A program made the position numbers and the translations under genes. Source: Flavobacterium sp. 9 (GTDB lineage: Bacteria > Bacteroidota > Bacteroidia > Flavobacteriales > Flavobacteriaceae). From it: a stretch of DNA of 64,000 nt. Where the stretch lies: assembly GCF_002754195.1 (NCBI RefSeq), contig NZ_PEEU01000001.1, positions 124,001 to 188,000 on the forward strand, given 5' to 3'. Shown piece by piece: positions 36,729 through 44,245 of the stretch. How positions within the stretch are numbered: position 1 is the first letter of the stretch; each line of letters begins with the position of its first letter. The notes under the pieces were generated by a model that searched no databases, had not been told where the DNA came from, and saw nothing but the letters and a program-made list of their open reading frames with translations.

Positions 36729-37376
36729 ATGGCATTATTAAGTAAAAAAGCAATGAATTTCGCTTATGGTATGGGAGCGGCAGTAGTAATTATTGGAGCA
36801 TTATTCAAAATTACTCACTTTGAAATTGGACCATTAACTGGTACATTGATGCTTTCTGTGGGATTAGTAACTGAGGCGTTAATCTTTGCACTTTCTGCTT
36901 TTGAACCAGTAGATCATGAATTAGACTGGAGTCTTGTTTACCCGGAATTGGCTAATGGTCAAGCTAGAAAAAAAGCGGACAAAGTTGAAACTCCATCTGA
37001 TACTCAAGGATTGTTGTCTCAAAAATTAGACACTATGTTGAGAGAAGCTAAAATTGACGGAGAATTAATGTCAAGTTTAGGAAACTCAATCAAAAATTTC
37101 GAAGGAGCTGCAAAAGCAATTTCTCCAACAGTAGATTCTATCGCTGGACAAAAGAAATATGCTGAAGAAATGTCTATGGCTGCTGCACAAATGGAATCAT
37201 TAAACAGCTTATACAAAGTACAATTAGAAAGTGCTTCAAGAAATGCACAAGCAAACAGCGAAATCGCTGAAAATGCTTCTAAATTAAAAGAACAAATGCA
37301 ATCAATGACTGCAAACATTGCTTCTTTGAACAGTGTTTACGGTGGTATGCTTTCTGCAATGAATAACAAAGGATAA
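36729..37376 (+). CDS. gldL: Gliding motility/T9SS motor protein GldL
   Basis: 215 residues, the standard length. Two transmembrane helices (about 10-28 and 37-59) are followed by a cytoplasmic coiled-coil tail (about 90-210). Glu49 in GLVTEALIFALS, Lys27, His30 and Tyr13, positions known in F. johnsoniae GldL for proton-driven rotation, are all present. GldL forms a ring around a GldM dimer and powers type 9 secretion and gliding. Unlike the usual gldKLMN cluster, no gldK precedes it: the upstream gene is DUF5107. It is followed after 48 bp by a frame-disrupted gldM. Confidence 0.93.
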   Translation: MALLSKKAMNFAYGMGAAVVIIGALFKITHFEIGPLTGTLMLSVGLVTEALIFALSAFEPVDHELDWSLVYPELANGQARKKADKVETPSDTQGLLSQKLDTMLREAKIDGELMSSLGNSIKNFEGAAKAISPTVDSIAGQKKYAEEMSMAAAQMESLNSLYKVQLESASRNAQANSEIAENASKLKEQMQSMTANIASLNSVYGGMLSAMNNKG

Positions 37377-37424
37377 TTAGTTTTTAACTATTATAATTTT
37401 ATTAATAAAAACTAATTAGAAATA

Positions 37425-38961
37425 ATGGCAGGAGGAAAATTAACCCCTAGACAAAAGATGATTAACCTGATGTATCTGGTTTTCATCGCAATGTTAGCAA
37501 TGAATATGTCAAAAGAAGTTTTATCTGCTTTTGGCTTAATGAATGAAAGATTTGAAAGCGCTAATACTTCTTCAAAAACTTCAAATGAGGAACTTTTATC
37601 AGCTTTAGATTTAAAAGCTTCTGAAACCAAAGGAGAATTCGCAACTGCTGCAGTTACTGCTCATAAAGTTGAAACAGCTTCAAAAGAATTTTATGCATAC
37701 ATCGGATCTCTAAAAGGTGATGTTTTAAAAGGTTTTGAAACCGACAAAGAAACAGGAAAATTACCTTATGAGTCTATGGACAAAAGCGACAATATAGACA
37801 ACTGGTTTACTGGAGAAGGATATACAGCTAAAGGTAATGATATCATTTCTCATATTGAGAAGTATAAAGCAGCTATGAAATCTGCATTATCAGATAAAAA
37901 ATATGCTGTAATTTTAGCTGAAGTTGAAAAGAAATTTGATGTTTCAGATGTAAAAAATAAAGAAGGTTTAAAAGATAAATATCTAGCTTATCACTTTAAA
38001 GGTTTCCCGGCTGTAGCTTCATTAGCTAACCTTTCGGCTTGGCAAAATGATATTCAAAAAGCAGAATCTGATGTTTACAGTGCTGCTTTAGGAAAAGCTG
38101 CAGTAGCAGAAGCTTCTTATAGCAAATTTCAGGCAATTGTTGTTTTAGACAAAAATGCTTATTTCCAAGGAGAAAAAGTTACCGGTAAAGTGGTTTTGGG
38201 TAAATATGATCCAAATGCTCAATTTAGTGACTTTAAAGGTCCCGGTAAATTAGTAAATGGTCAAGCTATACTAGAGATGACTGCTGGTGGTGTTGGAGAA
38301 CAAAAAATTGGAGGTTCTTTCAATTTTGTTGAAAATGGTAAACCAATTAATCTTCCTTTTAATGGAACTTATGTTGTTGTACCAAAACCAAATTCTGCTA
38401 CTATTTCTGCAGACAAAATGAATAGTTTATAGAGGTGTTGTTAACCCAATCTCTGTATCATTCGCCGGTGTTGCTGATAATAAAGTTGTTGCTAGTGCTC
38501 CGGGATTATCTTCAGCTGGAAAAGCAGGAAAATATAACATGAGCCCGGGTTCAGGTACTGAAACTACTATTTCTGTAACTGGTACATTACCAAACGGAGA
38601 TCAGGTTACGGATAAAAAAACATTTAGAATTAAAGGTATTCCCGGACCAACAGGAACAATTAGAGGTGAAATGGGTATCGTTAAAGGACCTAGATCTAAC
38701 TTAGAAATTGCTACAATTGGTGCTAATTTACTTGATTTTGATTTTGAAGTTGGTTTAGAAGTTGTTGGATTTAACTTAAAAATTGCCGGACAACCTACAG
38801 TTGTTGTTAACGGTAACAAATTAAATGCACAATGTAAACAAGTTCTTTCAAGAGCAGGTAAAGGAGATCAGGTTACTATTTCTGAAATTAAAACTAAACT
38901 TGCCGGAGCTGGTAGTTATTTATTGCCAAGAACTGCTCCGGTAATTTACGAGATACAATAA
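37425..38961 (+). pseudogene. gldM: gldM with a single frameshift
   Basis: The first frame gives 335 residues with a perfect GldM N terminus (MAGGKLTPRQKMINLMYLVF, with motor residue Arg9 and a single transmembrane helix), ending at TAG 38430-38432. From 38425 the +1 frame reads VYRGVVNPISVSFAGV and continues without a stop to TAA at 38961, giving the missing third and fourth periplasmic domains. Rejoined, the protein would be about 513 residues, the normal GldM length. The simplest change is loss of two bases near 38424. No gldN follows. This is either a decaying copy or a sequencing error. Confidence 0.85.
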
Positions 38962-39009
38962 GACAAATACTAGATCTGACACGATTTAAACTGTTAGTTT
39001 TTTGGAAAC

Positions 39010-39050
39010 AAAAAAAGGTTTAATGATTAATTTCATTAAACCTTTTTTTT
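39010..39050 (+). terminator. Terminator after gldM
   Basis: AAAAAGGTTTAATGA and TCATTAAACCTTTTT form a strong stem followed by T. Confidence 0.85.
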
Positions 39051-39085
39051 ATTGTTTTTTTACAATCTTGTCATTCTTGGAATTA

Positions 39086-39148
39086 AATATAGTACGCGTA
39101 TGACACGGATTCGCTTCGCGAAAACGCGGATAAAAACGGATTTTTTTT
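39086..39148. repeat. 62-bp direct repeat flanking gldLM, right copy
   Basis: Same orientation and near-identical sequence to 36352-36413, starting AATATAGTACGCGTATGACA. Between the two copies lie only gldL and gldM. Confidence 0.9.
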
Positions 39149-39234
39149 ACTCATAGTGACATGTACAAATACTAAAATTAAAATCTGCGAAAACCCGTTC
39201 AATCTGTATAATCTGTGGGCAATTTTCGTAAAAT

Positions 39235-41502
39235 TTATTTAATTGGTCTATCCTCTATTTTTGTTCCCCATTTATTATTGGGTTTTGATCCCATTATAAA
39301 TTCTAAAACTCCGCCATTATCAATATCTGATTGATTAACAAAGGTTTTACTATAACTTTTACCGTTTAATTTGGCGCTTTGGATATAAATATTTTTATCA
39401 GAAACGTTCTTTGCTATAACTTTAAAGATCTTTCCGTCTTTTAATTCAATAGAAGCTTCTTTCAATAATGGCGATCCAATAACATAAATACTGCTTGCAG
39501 GATTAACAGGATAAAATCCCATTGCACTAAAAATATACCAAGCCGAAAGTTCACCACAATCATCATTTCCGGAATAACCTGATGAAGTTGTATTGTACAT
39601 CTTTTTCAAAATCTCTGAAACATATTGTTGCGTTTTCCAAGGTTGACCTGCGTAATTGTATAAATAAGCAATATGATGACTTGGTTCGTTTCCGTGTGCA
39701 TATTGACCAATGAAACCGGAAGCATTATCATTAACTTCTTCGGGTTTATCTTCTAAGGTGAAAAAAGTATCTAGTTTTTTGGTGAAAGCATTATCTCCAC
39801 CAACTAAATTTATAAGCCCTTTTACATCTTGAGGAACATACCAAAAGTATTGCCAGCCGTTGCCTTCCGTGAAAGGATATCCACCATTTGCACCGTATTT
39901 TAATGGATCGAATGGACCAATCCAATTGCCTTTATCATCTTTGGCTCTGAAGAATCCTATTTGTTTGTCATATAGATTTCTATAAAATTGAGAACGTTTT
40001 GTAAAATGATTATAATCATCTGTTTCCCCAAGTTTCTTCGCTAATTCGGCTACACACCAATCATCATAAGCCATTTCTAACGTCAATGAAACCGATTGGG
40101 ATTTTAGATTCTCCGGAATGTAACCATACTTTTCCCAAATACTAAATGGAGACCCCGGATGTTCACGCGTTGCCGAATTCTTTACGGCTTCAAATGCTGC
40201 TTCGGTATCAATTCCCGATAGATTTTTAAGAACAGCGTCAACCACAACCGGAATGGCGTGATTGCCTATCATGCAGTAATTTTCTTGTCCCCACAATTGC
40301 CAGATTGGTAAATATCCAAAAGCTTTATAATACGCCAACATGCTATTTACAAAATCAACCGAACGTTCAGGCTGTAAAATCGTGTACAAAGGATGTGCGC
40401 CACGATACGTATCCCACAAAGAAAATGTTGAATAATAAGGTTTTGATGAATTTCTGGTCGTAAAATCGGCTGAAGGATAATCTCCGCTAACATCTGATAA
40501 AGTATTCGGTTGAATGAAAGTGTGATACAAAGCAGTGTAGAAAATTTGTTTCTGTTCTTCTGTTGCCTCAATTTTTATTTTTCCGAGTTCTTTTTCCCAA
40601 ATAGCATCAGCAGCATTTACGGTTGCGTTAAAATCCCAATCAGGGATTTCATCCTGAACATTCAAACGTGCATTTTCGATACTGGTTGCTGAGATTCCTA
40701 CTTTCACCAGAACTTCCTGTTGTTTTGAAGTATCAAAATCTAAAATGGCACGAATTGCATTTCCGTTGACTATTTTGGCATTGTCATAAACATTTCCGCC
40801 GTCAGTTACATGATTACGGATTATAGGTTGTGAAAATTCAGCATGAAAAAATACTTTTCGCATTGGTGCCCAACCTGTGATAATTCGGTAACCTTCGATA
40901 GTATGATCGTTAGGAAATGAGATTTGTGAAGCAATTATGCGAGTATTCCAATCAGACTTTTTCATCGAATGATCTAAATCAATCACGATATGAGCTTCTT
41001 TATTTTTAGGAAAACTGTATTTATGAAAACCTGCATGTGTAGTTGCGGTAAGTTCTGCTTTTATCTGATAATCTAACAATTCTACGCTGTAATAACCGGG
41101 TTTAGCTGATTCCTTTTCATGAGAAAATTTAGATTGATACGCATTTTGTCCGGCTTCTTCCTTGACTATTGCACCACTAAATGGCATCAACATGACATCG
41201 AATAATTCAGCTACACCAGTTCCGCTTAAATGTGTGTGGCTAAAACCTGCAATGGTTGTATCGTTATAATTATAGCCACAAGCAACACTCCAATCTGGAG
41301 TATTGCGGGTATCAGGACTTAATTGCACCATTCCAAACGGAACTGTTGCTCCGGGATAATTATTACCTGAAAGTGGCGATCCGTGTGCTGCTCCAGTGCC
41401 AATAAATGGGTTTACGTGCGACGTTATTTTCTCTTTAGTTTGTGCTCCCAGAATTATTGAACTTAGAAATACACCGCAGAATAATATTTTATTTAAAGTC
41501 AT
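39235..41502 (-). CDS. Glycoside hydrolase family 92, exo-alpha-mannosidase
   Basis: 755 residues with a signal peptide ending near GAQ (21). GH92 signatures are clear: VNPFIGTGAAHGSPLSGNNYPGATVPFGMVQLSPDT near the start, ATTHAGFHKYSFP, HGNEPSHHIAYLYNYAGQPWKTQ, and GYSGNDDCGELSAWYIFSAMGFYPVNP, which holds the catalytic acids. GH92 enzymes are calcium-dependent inverting exo-mannosidases acting on alpha-linked mannose. It is the last gene of the SusC-SusD-GH2-GH95-GH92 unit, 238 bp after GH95 with a palindromic repeat between. Confidence 0.93.
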   Translation of the reverse strand: MTLNKILFCGVFLSSIILGAQTKEKITSHVNPFIGTGAAHGSPLSGNNYPGATVPFGMVQLSPDTRNTPDWSVACGYNYNDTTIAGFSHTHLSGTGVAELFDVMLMPFSGAIVKEEAGQNAYQSKFSHEKESAKPGYYSVELLDYQIKAELTATTHAGFHKYSFPKNKEAHIVIDLDHSMKKSDWNTRIIASQISFPNDHTIEGYRIITGWAPMRKVFFHAEFSQPIIRNHVTDGGNVYDNAKIVNGNAIRAILDFDTSKQQEVLVKVGISATSIENARLNVQDEIPDWDFNATVNAADAIWEKELGKIKIEATEEQKQIFYTALYHTFIQPNTLSDVSGDYPSADFTTRNSSKPYYSTFSLWDTYRGAHPLYTILQPERSVDFVNSMLAYYKAFGYLPIWQLWGQENYCMIGNHAIPVVVDAVLKNLSGIDTEAAFEAVKNSATREHPGSPFSIWEKYGYIPENLKSQSVSLTLEMAYDDWCVAELAKKLGETDDYNHFTKRSQFYRNLYDKQIGFFRAKDDKGNWIGPFDPLKYGANGGYPFTEGNGWQYFWYVPQDVKGLINLVGGDNAFTKKLDTFFTLEDKPEEVNDNASGFIGQYAHGNEPSHHIAYLYNYAGQPWKTQQYVSEILKKMYNTTSSGYSGNDDCGELSAWYIFSAMGFYPVNPASSIYVIGSPLLKEASIELKDGKIFKVIAKNVSDKNIYIQSAKLNGKSYSKTFVNQSDIDNGGVLEFIMGSKPNNKWGTKIEDRPIK

Positions 41503-41544
41503 TGTTTAGAATTAAATTAGTAAAATATGATTTCATTCTTCTAT

Positions 41545-41681
41545 GGAATAGACTCCTGCTTTAGCTGGAGATTAAAAGAATTGATTTAAAAAATGGCTTT
41601 AGCCAAAATATTTTAAGATTTCGGCTAAAGCCATATTTGACTCTCACTACAATAACCACCAGCTAAAGCAGGAGGCTATTC
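41545..41681. repeat. CTTTAGCTGGAG palindromic repeat, copy 1
   Basis: Outer arms GAATAGACTCCTGCTTTAGC and GCTAAAGCAGGAGGCTATTC pair, and inner arms TGGCTTTAGCC and GGCTAAAGCCA pair, over 137 bp. A related element is at 62475-62600. Confidence 0.85.
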
Positions 41682-41740
41682 AAGTATTAAACCTGACAGA
41701 TTTTAATCCCGAGGCTTCGGGACTGCCAGGTTTAAATAAA

Positions 41741-44080
41741 TTATAATTTAGAAAATGTAATCTCTTTCATTTCTCCGTTCACTTTCACTTTAACCTTTGT
41801 TGGTACAGGAGATAAAACTTCATATTTAGTCACTTTTCCTTTTTCCCATTTGATATTTATTGTAAAGTTTCCTTCAGCTTTAAGTCCTTTTACTTCACCT
41901 TGGTTTAACCAAACATCTGGCATTGCAGGCAATAATTCGATAAATCCGGCGTGACTTTGAATCAGCATTTCGCCGATTCCTGCTGTAGCTCCAAAATTTC
42001 CGTCAATTTGAAACGGCGGTCCTGCAGAAAGTAAATTTGGATAAACTCCTCCTCCAGCTCCATAATTGATGTTTGTTGCCAATGTTGGTCTAAGAATTGT
42101 TTTTAATAATTTGTAAGCTCGGTTTCCTTCTTTCAAACGGGACCAAAACAACATTTTGTAAGCTATAGACCAACTTGGACCATCATCTCCTCTTACTTCA
42201 AGAGTTTTCTTAGCTGCTTCTGCAAGTTCCGGAGTGCTTTCTGGCGTAATTAAAGATGCCGGATATAAACCGTATAAATGAGAAACATGACGATGCTGCG
42301 GATCTGGTTCTTTATATGGTTTTAACCATTCCTGAATCCTTCCGTCAGGCGAAACTACTCCTGCCGGAGGTAATAATTTTAATCGTTTTTCAAGTTCAAT
42401 TCTTAGATCATTGTCCAATCCTAATTTTGCAGATGCTGTGATTACGTTATCAAATAATTCACGAACAATCTGATTGTCAATTGTTGGTCCCATACAAACA
42501 TGAGCGTCCTGTCCGTTTGGTAAGAAAAATGAATTTTCAGGTGATACAGATGGTGAAGTTACCAACCAACCCGTTTCAGGGTCTTTGACCAACATACTAT
42601 TGTAAAATTGAGCCGCTCCTTTTATAATTGGATAAATTTCGGCCAAATATTCTTTATCATTTGAATATAAATAATGGTTCCATAAATTGTTACATAACCA
42701 ACCAGAACCCGCTTTTGCAATTCCCCACGAAGCACTTTCTCCAGGTTCTGTAAAGCCCCAAACGTTAGTAATTACGTGCGCTACCCAACCATCGGCATTA
42801 TAATAAGCTTTGGCTGTTTTTTCTCCGTAAGGAACCATTTCTTTAACCAAATCTTTTAGCGGAAGATTCAATTCTGATAAATTTCCTGTTTCTAATGCCC
42901 AATGATTCATCTGAACATTTACGTCAAGATGGTAATCTCCGTTCCATGGTGTTTGTACTTGATGTGCCCATAAACCTTGTAAATTTGGCGGCAACAATCC
43001 TACTCTGGTACTGCTAATACTTAAATAACGACCGTATTGGTAAAACAGAACCGGAAGTCCTGTATCTGAATCGGAATCTTTCATAAAAGCATCTAAACGC
43101 TCATTTGTAGGCAACGTCTTTTTGCTAGATTTACCAAAATTTAAAGCCACACGATTGAATAACTTTTGATAATTTTCGATATGTGTTTTCTTTTGATCCT
43201 GGTATTTCTTTTGCATTGCTAAATCCAAAATTTTATCTACTGAAGATTCGAAGTTTTTATCTTTAAAATCGGTTCCTGCAGAAATAAATAATACTACTTC
43301 TGTTGCATTTTTTATTTCGATTATATTGTTAGTGTATAAAACATTTCCGTCTTTTAATTGAGCTTTTACTTTAGCTTCATATTTCATTCCTTTTCCGTCG
43401 ATTCCATTGTTTAATTGTCCTGACATTAGAAGGGAATTATCGCTGCCATTTACGGTTTTAAAATGTTCTGGTCTGTCTAACTTAACAGTAAAATTCAACT
43501 TCCCTTTTTTACTTGAAGTTAATTTGATAAAAGCGGCATCATCACCAAAACCTGCAAAATATTCACGTTTATACGTTACGCCATCAAGTGTAAATTGAGT
43601 TGTTGCAATTGCAGTTTGTATATTAAGATTTCTGCTGTAATTTGTAGCTTTTGATTGGGTTTTATAATCAAATTTTAAGGTCATATCGCCTAAAACCTGA
43701 TAACATCCAAATTGCACATTTGCTCCGTCTCCACTTCCTGAACCCGGACCTGTACAAACAAAATTTTCATTGATTAGCTTTTCGGCATCGCTGTTTTTAT
43801 TGGCTAAAAGCAATTCTCTGATCTGAGGCAAGAATGTGTATGCTTTATAATTGTTCGCGTCTTGCGAAGATCCGCTCCATAAAGTAATATCGTTAAGAAC
43901 CAATTTTTCGGTCGCGATTCCTCCATCGGGCATAATTCCCAAACGTCCGTTTCCTAATGGCAATGTTTCTTCCCATTGAGAGGCTGGTTTTGTATACCAT
44001 AATTCTAATGGATTACTTTGCGAATAGCCCAAAAAAGGCAACATTATAAAAAGTAATGCTTTGTATTTTTTGATATTCAT
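41741..44080 (-). CDS. Glycoside hydrolase family 95, alpha-L-fucosidase/galactosidase type
   Basis: 779 residues with a signal peptide ending at GYSQ (21). The GH95 N-terminal beta domain opens with LELWYTKPASQWEETLPLGNGRLG. The catalytic barrel has DVNVQMNHW (Asp386, Asn388), SPSVSPENSF (Glu515, likely acid) and QIDGNFGATAGIGEML (likely base Asp). In the characterised Bifidobacterium enzyme two Asn residues bind the water; here the first is Asp. GH95 removes alpha-1,2-L-fucose or L-galactose by inversion. It lies 165 bp downstream of GH2 in the same unit. Confidence 0.9.
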   Translation of the reverse strand: MNIKKYKALLFIMLPFLGYSQSNPLELWYTKPASQWEETLPLGNGRLGIMPDGGIATEKLVLNDITLWSGSSQDANNYKAYTFLPQIRELLLANKNSDAEKLINENFVCTGPGSGSGDGANVQFGCYQVLGDMTLKFDYKTQSKATNYSRNLNIQTAIATTQFTLDGVTYKREYFAGFGDDAAFIKLTSSKKGKLNFTVKLDRPEHFKTVNGSDNSLLMSGQLNNGIDGKGMKYEAKVKAQLKDGNVLYTNNIIEIKNATEVVLFISAGTDFKDKNFESSVDKILDLAMQKKYQDQKKTHIENYQKLFNRVALNFGKSSKKTLPTNERLDAFMKDSDSDTGLPVLFYQYGRYLSISSTRVGLLPPNLQGLWAHQVQTPWNGDYHLDVNVQMNHWALETGNLSELNLPLKDLVKEMVPYGEKTAKAYYNADGWVAHVITNVWGFTEPGESASWGIAKAGSGWLCNNLWNHYLYSNDKEYLAEIYPIIKGAAQFYNSMLVKDPETGWLVTSPSVSPENSFFLPNGQDAHVCMGPTIDNQIVRELFDNVITASAKLGLDNDLRIELEKRLKLLPPAGVVSPDGRIQEWLKPYKEPDPQHRHVSHLYGLYPASLITPESTPELAEAAKKTLEVRGDDGPSWSIAYKMLFWSRLKEGNRAYKLLKTILRPTLATNINYGAGGGVYPNLLSAGPPFQIDGNFGATAGIGEMLIQSHAGFIELLPAMPDVWLNQGEVKGLKAEGNFTINIKWEKGKVTKYEVLSPVPTKVKVKVNGEMKEITFSKL

Positions 44081-44245
44081 ATTTTGTATTTTTTAGCCAC
44101 AGATCAAATGATTCTTTAATCTTTGACAAATTTATTTAATCGTTTTTACGATGTGTATTAAACCTGACACGTTTGTGTTGAGAATATTTTGGGTCCTAAA
44201 AACATACCTACCAGGTTTTGGAAACCTGTTAGGATAAAAATCTTT

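Noticed and set aside
38539..38961. A separate 140-residue gene downstream of gldM
   Set aside because: Its frame extends upstream to 38425 with GldM-like sequence and completes the GldM length, so it is the 3' part of one broken gene.
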